From CALVUP01 sp964422195 (lineage in GTDB: Bacteria; Bacillota_I; Bacilli_A; RF39; UBA660), in assembly GCA_964422195.1 (NCBI GenBank), contig CAYRAF010000028.1:1-15880 (forward strand): a stretch of DNA of 15,880 nt. Reading direction: 5' to 3'. A program made the position numbers and the translations under genes. Positions 1 through 6,107 of the stretch are shown here, piece by piece. Positions within the stretch are counted from its first letter, which is position 1. Each line of letters opens with the position of its first letter. The notes beneath the pieces are model-generated. The model saw only the letters and a list, made by a program, of their open reading frames with translations. It did no database searches and had not been told where the DNA came from.

Positions 1-708
1 TTCAGATGTACCTATTAAATATAAATCTTCTCCTTCTATTTTATACATCATAGCTTCCATCTCTGGAAATGACATAACTCCTGTTACTACATCGCCATGA
101 ATCATAAATGGTGGTATAGCATAAGTAAAACCATGATCTATCATAAAGTCACGTGCATATGCAAGCATAGCTTCATGAAGTCTAGCAATATCTCCTAGTA
201 AATAATAGAAACCTTGTCCACTAGTTCTACCTGCAGCGTCTTTATCCATACCGTTAACTCTATCTATAATATCTGCATGATATGGTATTTCATAATCTGG
301 TACAACTGGATCTCCAAATCTTTCTACTTCTACATTTTCAGAATCATCTTTTCCTATTGGAACAGATGGGTCCATAATATTTGGAATTACCATCATAATT
401 TCTTTAATTCTCTTAGAAGTTTCTTCTTGTACTTGTTCTAAAGATGCAATTTCATTTGTCATTTCTTTAATTTTACTCTTTACTTTCTCTGCTTCTTCTT
501 TTTTGCCTTGTCCCATTAATTTACCAATTTCACTACTCATCTTATTTTTGTCTGCTTTTAAACTATCTGCCTTAGTTTGGGCCTCTCTTACTTTAATATC
601 AAGTTCATACACCTCATCTACAAGTGGTAGTTTTTCATCTTGAAACTTATTCTTTATATTTTCTTTTACTTTAGTTCTATCCTCTCTTATCAATTTAATG
701 TCTATCAT
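1..708 (-). CDS. serS: Seryl-tRNA synthetase, N-terminal 236 residues (3' end beyond window)
   Basis: Charges tRNA-Ser with serine in the cytosol. The reverse strand from 708 reads open to the left edge. It starts MIDIKLIREDRTKVKENI, followed by the two long charged helices of the SerRS tRNA-binding coiled-coil arm (about residues 30-100), then the catalytic core with GRTSGQGFYYL and motif 2-proximal YLIGTSE at the window edge. The C-terminal catalytic part lies outside. ATG at 708 is preferred because GAAAGGAA lies about 10 nt upstream; an in-frame ATG at 717 sits directly against that site. The upstream gene's TGA (710-712) lies just before this start, so translation is probably coupled. 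It is the last visible gene of the T-box-led operon, which fits the predicted Ser specifier. Confidence 0.96.
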   Translation of the reverse strand, partial: MIDIKLIREDRTKVKENIKNKFQDEKLPLVDEVYELDIKVREAQTKADSLKADKNKMSSEIGKLMGQGKKEEAEKVKSKIKEMTNEIASLEQVQEETSKRIKEIMMVIPNIMDPSVPIGKDDSENVEVERFGDPVVPDYEIPYHADIIDRVNGMDKDAAGRTSGQGFYYLLGDIARLHEAMLAYARDFMIDHGFTYAIPPFMIHGDVVTGVMSFPEMEAMMYKIEGEDLYLIGTSE

Positions 709-709
709 A

Positions 710-1120
710 TCAATCATTCCTTTCTATTTTTAAAACTAATGTATTTATATCACATTTATCTTCAACAATATCAATTAAATATTTATCATATTTTATATGC
801 TTATTCAATACCGTACTGACTATATAATTATTATCATTTATTAATAATGAGTATTCAAGTTCACCTTCCCAAACGCACTCAACATCTTTAGGACATCTAG
901 AATCAGATATCTTAATTAACTTAATAGTAAGTTCATTATTTATTTTAACACTATTATTGATTGTCAATGCATATTCATTCTCATTTAACTCATGCTTTTT
1001 TAAAGGGTCCTTTTGTTCATGTTCTACTTTGCTATTAATAGTTTTAAATCCAATATAAAGTGATGAAACTACTATTATGGTAATCAATAAACAAATAATA
1101 AAAATAACTATCTTTTTCAT
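710..1120 (-). CDS. Membrane-anchored protein with DSRCPxxVxCVWxGE motif, function unknown
   Basis: 136-residue protein. Residues 4-24 form one hydrophobic segment after MKK, so it is probably an exported protein anchored by an uncleaved signal. There is no convincing lipobox (Cys10 is preceded by FII). The outer part is a small beta-rich domain with DSRCPKDVECVWEGE at 73-87, holding Cys76 and Cys82. Small secreted or lipoprotein-type proteins in other bacteria carry a similar SRCPxxVxCxWxGE signature, but I know of no assigned function. The two Cys could form a disulfide or bind metal (inference). AGGTG precedes the ATG. It lies 89 nt after the small charged gene and runs into serS, so it belongs to the T-box operon. 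Confidence 0.8.
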   Translation of the reverse strand: MKKIVIFIICLLITIIVVSSLYIGFKTINSKVEHEQKDPLKKHELNENEYALTINNSVKINNELTIKLIKISDSRCPKDVECVWEGELEYSLLINDNNYIVSTVLNKHIKYDKYLIDIVEDKCDINTLVLKIERND

Positions 1121-1209
1121 ATTATTACACCTACTTCTTTCAAGAATATCATACTTTTATAATTAAAATAATATATACAAACTAATACCAATAGTATTTG
1201 TAAGATTTA

Positions 1210-1443
1210 TCATCTACTTCTGCCACCATCATTCTTTTCAACTTTGTCTTTAGATATATTATGTGCTTTATCTTTCAATGTATTATCATTTTTTATAGTA
1301 TGATCCATACCATTGCTCGAATACTTTTGTAATAGAATACTTACAGCTTCTGTATCCCCAATTTCTAATTTTTCTTTTAATAGCATTAAATAAGCCATTT
1401 CTTCAAATTTCTTTCTATTTTTGTTTATATTATTTTTGTCCAT
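1210..1443 (-). CDS. Small charged cytosolic protein, unknown
   Basis: About 77 residues from ATG 1443 (MDKNNINKNRKKFEEMAYL). In-frame ATGs at 1449 and 1467 are alternatives. The site AGGAAGGG just upstream best fits 1443 or 1449. The N-terminal half predicts one or two helices (EEMAYLMLLKEKLEIGDTEA, then VSILLQKY). The C-terminal half is Lys/Asp/Asn-rich, probably disordered, and ends GGRSR. No signal, membrane segment or known motif is visible. It overlaps the last codons of the HExxH gene and takes its ribosome-binding site from that gene's coding sequence, so the two are translationally coupled. A role as a partner or regulator of the HExxH protein is possible but unsupported by sequence. 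Confidence 0.7.
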   Translation of the reverse strand: MDKNNINKNRKKFEEMAYLMLLKEKLEIGDTEAVSILLQKYSSNGMDHTIKNDNTLKDKAHNISKDKVEKNDGGRSR

Positions 1444-2866
1444 TGCCATTACCCTTCCTTTCACCATCAGAATTTATAGTTGCATATAAAGTTTCCGCTG
1501 TTACAGTTGTTATTTTTAGTTGCTTAGATTCTTTATCTGTACTTTCTCTCTTTTTTTTCTTAGCAGTAGCCAAAAATTCTTGATAACTAACAATTCTTCT
1601 TTTACGTCCTTCTAAAAACTCCTTCATATTTTCATTATAATACTTTTTTTCTCGACGCAATGGATTATCAATTTCCATAATTTCATCCAAACTATCAAAA
1701 CTTAACTCTTCTTCTATTAATAAGTTCTTAATTAAAAGATATTTAGTTTGTAACAAATCATCAGACATATCTACATTCATCAGAATATCTTCTTTTTCTT
1801 CATACATAACAACAAACAATTCATGATAAATTGTTGGATCTATATTATCATCTTCTAAGGCTTCCTTATATCCAATTAGTAACTCTTTTTCACCTTTAAC
1901 TCTACCATCATCTTTAAAAAATAATTTTAACATTGGATAATAATCTAAATATTCAGGATGCTCTTTAATTATATCAATAAGAGAAAGAATATTATACCTA
2001 TCTCTTACTGATAAACCAATAGAGTCATTATGTTGTAAAGGCATAGCATCCTCTAAAGTGATTGTTCTATGTTTTTCTATAACATCTTTCATATTCTCAA
2101 TTTTTTCTGGTACATAGCTACTTAATATTGATAATGTAAATATAAGACTTTCTAACTCTGCATCTATTTCTATTTCCTTAAAAGCATAATTTTTACTATA
2201 TTCATCTGATTGTTGACCTAGAATTTCTCTTTTGATATAATCATAAGCTCTTTTTGTAAAGATATTTTTGGTTGACTCATATTTTTGCTTATGATGCTGC
2301 ATTTCATGATTAATTGTTCTGATAAAGCTTACTATATCTTCATATTCAATCTTTTCATTTTTACTTTTTTTCATGATTCTACTTGTAAGATTTAAAACAT
2401 CAATACTTATTCTACCACTTTGATGTACCCCCACCGAATTATCTTTTCTTCCATCAAAGAAGAACAATTTTGGCAATTCAAAATCTTCATAACCTTCATT
2501 TACTTTATCATTTTCATCATATTTATCATATTTATATTTTAAAAGAGCAGTATATTGAAACAAAAAAATAACCTCAGCAAAAGAATATCCTTCATTTGAA
2601 TTAAGCAACTTCTTATAAATTTCATCAGTTTGTTCCATATATTTTTCATCTACAATAGCATTTTCAATCATTCCAAGTAATAAACGTATTTTTTTTGTTT
2701 CTCTCATTTTTTCATCATGCATATACTTTTCATATAATCTATCTAACTTACGTAATTTTGGTTCTTCACTTATTGAAACTTCTTCATCTATCATATCCTG
2801 TATAGCATATTTTAATATACCATACATTGTCTGTAAAGAATATTTACTTATTAACTCACTTATCAA
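1430..2866 (-). CDS. Unknown 478-aa protein with HExxH metallopeptidase-like motif
   Basis: Starts with TTG at 2866; AAGGAGG at 2874-2880 at ideal spacing supports this start. No signal peptide or membrane segment is seen, so it should be cytosolic. Residues 1-130 are helical and highly charged. A strand-rich stretch (FFFDGRKDNSVGVHQSGRI, about 135-153) precedes TINHEMQHHKQ, which contains HEMQH at 187-191, the zinc-binding and catalytic pattern of zincins. About 45 residues on, EIEIDAELES (231-240) offers Glu237 as a gluzincin-like third ligand (inference). The C-terminal 230 residues are helical, with a basic patch RKRRIV and KKKKRE near 430-455. I recognise no family. It is the first gene after the Ser T-box and is coupled to the small gene behind it. 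It might instead be a catalytically dead fold. Confidence 0.85.
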   Translation of the reverse strand: MISELISKYSLQTMYGILKYAIQDMIDEEVSISEEPKLRKLDRLYEKYMHDEKMRETKKIRLLLGMIENAIVDEKYMEQTDEIYKKLLNSNEGYSFAEVIFLFQYTALLKYKYDKYDENDKVNEGYEDFELPKLFFFDGRKDNSVGVHQSGRISIDVLNLTSRIMKKSKNEKIEYEDIVSFIRTINHEMQHHKQKYESTKNIFTKRAYDYIKREILGQQSDEYSKNYAFKEIEIDAELESLIFTLSILSSYVPEKIENMKDVIEKHRTITLEDAMPLQHNDSIGLSVRDRYNILSLIDIIKEHPEYLDYYPMLKLFFKDDGRVKGEKELLIGYKEALEDDNIDPTIYHELFVVMYEEKEDILMNVDMSDDLLQTKYLLIKNLLIEEELSFDSLDEIMEIDNPLRREKKYYNENMKEFLEGRKRRIVSYQEFLATAKKKKRESTDKESKQLKITTVTAETLYATINSDGERKGNGNGQK

Positions 2867-2880
2867 ACTATATCCTCCTT

Positions 2881-3078
2881 TTTAAATAAAAAAAGAACAG
2901 TACACAGGAGTCATATAGACGGTACCATCCTTCATTTTGCTTAATTTAAATAACGGTATTAACCGGACTCTATTAAAGTCTCTAAAGAGTAGATAAGTAA
3001 TCTTTTATATTAGTTTCCACCAACCACTAACTCTCTATAAATAAAATTAATTACTATTGTCTCTTATCAACAATTTAT
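2881..3078 (-). promoter_or_regulatory. T-box riboswitch, predicted serine specifier (UCU)
   Basis: Leader RNA that reads tRNA charging and controls termination. Read on the minus strand: the lower Stem I helix is AAGAG (3065-3061) with CTCTT (2989-2985). The upper helix is AGTAAT (3055-3050) with ATTACT (3001-2996). The distal conserved region with AGAGAG, GGTGGTTGGTGG and AAAC lies at 3036-3010. The 3' side of the specifier loop is TTA-TCT-A, giving specifier UCU at 2993-2991 followed by the usual purine. Two further hairpins follow (2980-2966 and 2965-2954), then the T-box core TGGTACCG (2927-2920) and a terminator. The four genes behind it end in serS, which agrees with Ser. The T-box UGGU pairs with an A discriminator, or by G-U wobble with the usual G of tRNA-Ser. 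Confidence 0.9.
2888..2932 (-). terminator. T-box terminator hairpin (conditional)
   Basis: AAGGATGGTAC (2932-2922) pairs along its full 11 nt, including three G-U pairs, with GTACTGTTCTT (2903-2893), followed by a T-rich run. The 5' arm contains the T-box TGGT itself, so uncharged-tRNA binding and antiterminator formation exclude this hairpin. This is the standard on/off logic of T-box leaders. Confidence 0.8.
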
Positions 3079-3084
3079 AAGATT

Positions 3085-3113
3085 ATTATAAAATATTTTT
3101 TTAACTTAGTAAA
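3085..3113 (-). promoter_or_regulatory. Sigma-A-type promoter of the T-box operon
   Basis: Minus-strand -35 TTTACT (3113-3108), 17-nt spacer and perfect -10 TATAAT (3090-3085). Transcription would start near 3078, a few bases before the first Stem I helix. It lies just beyond the spoVS terminator. Confidence 0.75.
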
Positions 3114-3123
3114 TAGTAAAAAG

Positions 3124-3143
3124 AAAAAAAGTACATTAGTACT
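3124..3143 (-). terminator. spoVS terminator
   Basis: Minus strand AGTAC-TAAT-GTACT followed by seven T. The 5-bp stem is short, and its first base comes from the spoVS TAA stop. It separates spoVS from the T-box operon. Confidence 0.6.
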
Positions 3144-3403
3144 TATCTTGATTCAATTATTAACTTAATAGCGGTCCTTTCTTCTCCTTCAATATTTATA
3201 TCTGCGAATGCAGGTATACATATCAAATTCTTTCCAGATGGAGCAACAAAACCTCTAGCTATACAAATAGCTTTAATTGCTTGATTTAAAGCTCCTGCTC
3301 CTACTGCTTGCATTTCAACATGACCTTTTTCCCTAAATATATTAGTAAGAGCTCCTGCAACACTATTAGGATTTGACTTTGATCTAACTTTTAATATTTC
3401 CAT
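3143..3403 (-). CDS. spoVS: Stage V sporulation protein S
   Basis: 86 residues, the usual length of SpoVS, with the family's hallmark blocks: NPNSVAGALTNIFREKG (12-28), VGAGALNQAIKAICIARGFV (34-53) and ICIPAFADI followed by EGEERTAIKLI. It is a small Alba-like, probably nucleic-acid-binding cytosolic protein. In Bacillus it affects septation during sporulation and later spore assembly. SpoVS also occurs in some non-sporulating bacteria, so it does not prove sporulation here. AAAGGAATG precedes the ATG. It has its own terminator (3124-3143) and is separated from the repeat-protein gene by another terminator, so it is probably monocistronic. Confidence 0.96.
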   Translation of the reverse strand: MEILKVRSKSNPNSVAGALTNIFREKGHVEMQAVGAGALNQAIKAICIARGFVAPSGKNLICIPAFADINIEGEERTAIKLIIESR

Positions 3404-3427
3404 AAATATTTCATTCCTTTCTAATTA

Positions 3428-3456
3428 ATTATATTATTTCATTAATTAAAAAGAAC
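3428..3456 (-). promoter_or_regulatory. spoVS: Possible spoVS promoter
   Basis: Perfect -10 TATAAT at 3433-3428 on the minus strand, between the upstream terminator and the spoVS ribosome-binding site. The -35 is poor: GTTCTT at 3456-3451, 17 nt away. I see no sigma-H-like -35/-10 pair, although Bacillus spoVS is known to use sigma-H. Confidence 0.4.
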
Positions 3457-3489
3457 AAAAAAAGAGTTATAAGTCTAAGACTTCAACTC
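3457..3489 (-). terminator. Terminator of the repeat-protein gene
   Basis: Minus strand GAGTT-g-AAGTC-tta-GACTT-at-AACTC followed by seven T. The whole 5' arm and the loop are coding: the last residues EVLDL and the TAA stop are part of the hairpin. Confidence 0.85.
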
Positions 3490-4465
3490 CTTTATCCTCA
3501 ACTATTTTTGCTTCTGGATAAACTGGATTAACAGTTGGTTCAACAGATTGATTTTGAGGAGGTAATTTATTAGTATCCTCATTATTAATTTCTGGAATAT
3601 TATTATTTTGTACTTGTTCATTTATAGTTGGTATTGTTTGTGTTTTATCTAATGGATTTGCACCACCATATATTTCATGACGTTCTGTATCATTTAATTC
3701 AACCTTTGGACTAACACCACCATAAGCATTATTGGTATCATTTACTACTGGTATCGTTTGTGTTTTTTCTAAATCAACATCAGCAGTTACACTTTCAGGA
3801 TAAACTGCTGGTTCTACAACTGGCATTTCTGGTGTTACTGGTGCAACTTCTACTGGAGTTACTTCCGGTTGTACTGGCTCTACCGCAATTGGTTCTGCAG
3901 CTGGCATCTCTGGTGTTACTGGTGCAACTTCTACTGGAGTTGCTTCTGGTTGCACTGGTTCTACTGCAATTGGTTCTGCAGCTGGCATCTCTGGTGCTAC
4001 TGGGGTTACTTCTGGTTGTACTGGTTCTACTGCAATTGGTTCTGCAATTGGCATCTCCGGTGTTACTGGTGCAACTTCTACTGGAGTTACTTCTGGTTGC
4101 ACTGGTTCTACCGCAATTGGTTCTGCAATTGGCATCTCTGGTGTTACTGGTGTAACTTCTACTGGAGTTACTTCTGGTTGTACTGGTTCTACTGCAATTG
4201 GTTCTGCAGCTGGCATCTCTACTTGATTTGAACCAATATTATTATTAACGTTTTGGTCTATAACTAATCCTGCATTCATATCAGCACTATTAAAGTTAGG
4301 AGCAACATCAGTACTAACAACATTTTCTTTAGCTGCTTTTCCACCTTTTCCTGACTTTACAAATAGAATTAGTGCAATTAATAATAATAACACTCCTCCT
4401 GATATCAACATACCAGGTAATGTTGTAAACCAATTTATATTAAACTTAATATCACATATAAACAT
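3467..4465 (-). CDS. Single-TM protein with Pro/Glu/Val repeat array
   Basis: 332 residues from ATG 4465, chosen because AGGGAG lies 8 nt upstream; ATG 4471 is too close and the far-upstream start at 4510 lacks a site. A short N-terminal part (FICDIKFNINWFTTLPGM) is followed by a strong membrane helix (about 20-36, GGVLLLLIALILFV) and basic KSGKGGKAAK, placing the C-terminal part in the cytoplasm by the positive-inside rule. About 83-212 are five tandem units of EMPxAEPIAVEPVQPEVTPVE type, a rigid extended spacer. The tail has two related blocks, each with KTQTIP and YGG. The repeat is probably a stalk or scaffold (inference); no family is recognised. It has its own promoter and terminator. 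Confidence 0.8.
   Translation of the reverse strand: MFICDIKFNINWFTTLPGMLISGGVLLLLIALILFVKSGKGGKAAKENVVSTDVAPNFNSADMNAGLVIDQNVNNNIGSNQVEMPAAEPIAVEPVQPEVTPVEVTPVTPEMPIAEPIAVEPVQPEVTPVEVAPVTPEMPIAEPIAVEPVQPEVTPVAPEMPAAEPIAVEPVQPEATPVEVAPVTPEMPAAEPIAVEPVQPEVTPVEVAPVTPEMPVVEPAVYPESVTADVDLEKTQTIPVVNDTNNAYGGVSPKVELNDTERHEIYGGANPLDKTQTIPTINEQVQNNNIPEINNEDTNKLPPQNQSVEPTVNPVYPEAKIVEDKGVEVLDL
3830..4219 (-). repeat. Five in-frame tandem repeats, 81-81-66-81-81 bp
   Basis: Units read from GAG/GAA-ATG-CCA on the minus strand: 4219-4139, 4138-4058, 4057-3992, 3991-3911 and 3910-3830. Each encodes EMP-(A/I)AEPIAVEPVQPE(V/A)TPV followed by EV(A/T)PVTP. The third unit lacks 15 bp (five codons) but keeps frame. 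A sixth, diverged start (EMPVVEPAVYPES) follows. Copies are nearly identical at the DNA level, so the array is probably young or homogenised and prone to length change. Confidence 0.95.
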
Positions 4466-4500
4466 AAACATATCTCCCTTACTTATCCTACTATACATAT

Positions 4501-4529
4501 ATAATATCAAAAAAAAAGTATAAAATCAA
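4501..4529 (-). promoter_or_regulatory. Promoter of the repeat-protein gene, inside the preceding terminator
   Basis: Minus-strand -35 TTGATT (4529-4524), 17-nt spacer, -10 TATTAT (4506-4501). The -35 lies in the loop and 3' arm of the terminator of the pseudouridine synthase gene. Confidence 0.55.
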
Positions 4530-4544
4530 TTACTATTTTATACT
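4509..4544 (-). terminator. Terminator of the methyltransferase/pseudouridine synthase pair
   Basis: Minus strand AGTATAAAA (4544-4536), a 10-nt loop, TTTTATACT (4525-4517), then eight or more T. The 5' arm includes the last codons and stop of the pseudouridine synthase gene. Confidence 0.85.
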
Positions 4545-5198
4545 CTTAAATTTTAAAAATATTCCATATTTAGGTTTACTATCAAATATCATAAGTTCTT
4601 TTTTTACAGGGTGAATAAATTCTAAATGATAAGCATAAAGTCCTATTTGTTTTTTATCTTCAATACCATATCTTTGATCACCATATAATGGATGATTAAT
4701 ATGCTGGAATTGTACCCTTATTTGATGATGCCTTCCAGTCTTTAAATCAATATCTACAAGCGATAAATCATTAATTTTCTCTATAACGTTATAACTAAGT
4801 TCTGAATATTTGCCATCTTTTTCATCAGTAATAACACTTTTATTATCTTCTTTTTTTATATAATTAATTAATTTATCATGCTTATTTTTTAATGCACCTC
4901 TTACTACTGCATAATATTTCTTATGAAACTCACCTTTTCTTATTGTATCACTAAGTCTTGATGCAGCTTTGGATGTTTTAGCAAATACCATGATACCTCC
5001 AACTGGTCTATCTAATCTATGAACTAATCCTAAATATACATTACCTGGTTTATTATATTTTTCTTTTAAGTATTTTTTTACAATTGACAACATGTCAGGA
5101 TCATTAGTATTATCTGCTTGAGATAAAACATTAATTGGCTTAATAACAACTATTATATGATTATCCTCATATAATACTTCTAAATCACTTACTTTCAT
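4533..5198 (-). CDS. RluA-family RNA pseudouridine synthase
   Basis: Isomerises uridine to pseudouridine in structured RNA. About 221 residues from ATG 5198 (MKVSDLEVLYEDNHIIVVIKP). ATG 5207 and GTG 5216 are in-frame alternatives without a better ribosome-binding site. VHRLDRPVGG at 59-68 carries the catalytic Asp63 of the family's HRLDxxTSG motif, here with PVG in place of TSG. KTGRHHQIRVQFQHINHPLYGD is the conserved core strand and RNA-contact block. There is no N-terminal S4 domain, so it resembles the short RluA/RluC/TruC-like branch; the target site cannot be read from sequence. The start lies inside the end of the methyltransferase gene (4-codon overlap), indicating coupled expression of two RNA-modifying enzymes. 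Confidence 0.93.
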   Translation of the reverse strand: MKVSDLEVLYEDNHIIVVIKPINVLSQADNTNDPDMLSIVKKYLKEKYNKPGNVYLGLVHRLDRPVGGIMVFAKTSKAASRLSDTIRKGEFHKKYYAVVRGALKNKHDKLINYIKKEDNKSVITDEKDGKYSELSYNVIEKINDLSLVDIDLKTGRHHQIRVQFQHINHPLYGDQRYGIEDKKQIGLYAYHLEFIHPVKKELMIFDSKPKYGIFLKFKSIK

Positions 5199-6051
5199 AT
5201 CTACCATAAATACCACAAGGAAGTACTAAACTATTGTTTTTTATATTTAAACCTAATTCTCCTGTAGTTATTTCTCCATCATATTTTTTACCAACTGTTA
5301 CTTTTAATAAGTTACCAAGTACTGTACTTGAAAGCCCAGTAGTATAAGAATTAATAATAATGAACAATGGATTATCAGATAATATATCCATACACAAATT
5401 TATTAAACTTGCTAAATCCTTTTCTAATGACCAAACTTCTTTATTAGCTCCTCTACCATAGCTAGGTGGATCCATAACAATTGCATCATATTTATGCCCA
5501 CGTCTTGCTTCTCTTTTAACAAACTTAATAACATCATCAACTATATATCTAACAGGTCTATCAGAAAGATTTGATGATTCAACATTTTCTTTTGCCCAAG
5601 AAACCATTCCTTTTGATGAATCTACATGTACAACCTCTGCCCCTGCATAAAGACAAGCAACTGTTGCTCCCCCTGTATAAGCGAATAGATTAAGCACTTT
5701 TATTTTTCTATTAGAATTTTTAATTTTATCAATCATAAAATCCCAATTAAATGCTTGTTCTGGAAATAAACCTGTATGTTTAAAACCCATTTGTTTAATA
5801 TTAAAAGTTAAATCCTTATATTTTATTTGCCATCTATCAGGAATATTTTTCAAATTTTCCCAATATCCTCCTCCACTACTATTTCTATGGTAATGTGCAT
5901 TAATATAATTATACTTATTAACTATATTTCCATTATCCCATATTATTTGAGGATCAGGTCTAAGTAAGTAATACTTCCCCCATCTTTCTAGTTTTTCTCC
6001 ATTAGAAGCATCTATTATTTCAAAATCTTCCCATTTATTTGCTATATCCAT
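5185..6051 (-). CDS. Class I SAM-dependent methyltransferase, RlmI/RlmK-like, probable RNA target
   Basis: 288 residues. An N-terminal portion (1-115) with RWGKYYLLRPDPQ and FKHTGLFPEQA resembles the leader part of the RlmI/RlmK-type methyltransferases. The Rossmann core follows: motif I LNLFAYTGGATVACL (120-134) binds SAM, VVHVDSSKGMVSWAKEN (140-156) is the acidic-loop region, VDD at 171-173, and motif IV DPPSYGRG (194-201). No catalytic Cys of the m5C type is in motif IV, so a base-N or base-C methyl transfer by another mechanism is possible. Known relatives modify 23S rRNA; the exact site here is unknown. GGTGA precedes the ATG. The neighbouring, overlapping pseudouridine synthase supports an RNA-modification role. 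Confidence 0.9.
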   Translation of the reverse strand: MDIANKWEDFEIIDASNGEKLERWGKYYLLRPDPQIIWDNGNIVNKYNYINAHYHRNSSGGGYWENLKNIPDRWQIKYKDLTFNIKQMGFKHTGLFPEQAFNWDFMIDKIKNSNRKIKVLNLFAYTGGATVACLYAGAEVVHVDSSKGMVSWAKENVESSNLSDRPVRYIVDDVIKFVKREARRGHKYDAIVMDPPSYGRGANKEVWSLEKDLASLINLCMDILSDNPLFIIINSYTTGLSSTVLGNLLKVTVGKKYDGEITTGELGLNIKNNSLVLPCGIYGRYESK

Positions 6052-6066
6052 AAAATCACCAACATA

Positions 6067-6095
6067 ATTATAAAATAAAAAAACTAAATAGTCTA
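6067..6095 (-). promoter_or_regulatory. Promoter of the RNA-modification pair, -35 inside a terminator palindrome
   Basis: Minus-strand -10 TATAAT (6072-6067) with TAGACT (6095-6090) 17 nt upstream as the -35. The -35 is in the centre of the perfect palindrome at 6082-6107 that terminates the upstream gene. Confidence 0.55.
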
Positions 6096-6107
6096 GACTA
6101 TTTAGTT
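6075..6107 (-). terminator. Terminator with 26-bp perfect palindrome
   Basis: 6082-6107 is a perfect inverted repeat with TCTAGA at its centre. On the minus strand it is followed by a T-rich tract, making an intrinsic terminator for the membrane-protein gene. The gene's TAG stop (6098-6100) is inside the hairpin. There is no T tract on the plus side. Confidence 0.85.

Noticed and set aside
214..441. Plus-strand 75-aa open frame rich in Tyr/Ile/Phe
   Set aside because: It lies antisense within serS, has no ribosome-binding site and its composition is that of reversed AT-rich coding DNA.
710..712. Possible Mycoplasma-type genetic code given the AT content
   Set aside because: TGA ends genes at 710-712 and 5185-5187 with normal downstream starts, and Trp is encoded by TGG.
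1121..1209. Imperfect inverted repeat (TACAAA...TTTGTA) between the small gene and the DSRCP gene
   Set aside because: The stem is bulged and the T tract is weak, so I could not support a terminator or attenuator.
3830..4219. CRISPR-like array
   Set aside because: There are no unique spacers; the units are contiguous, multiples of three and coding.
3760..4231. Two plus-strand open frames of Leu/Val or Trp/Tyr/Cys repeats
   Set aside because: They are antisense shadows of the Pro/Glu/Val repeat array; the repeat keeps every frame open.
6082..6107. 26-bp perfect palindrome as a recombination or operator site
   Set aside because: It covers the stop codon and is followed by a T tract on the coding strand, which a terminator explains well.
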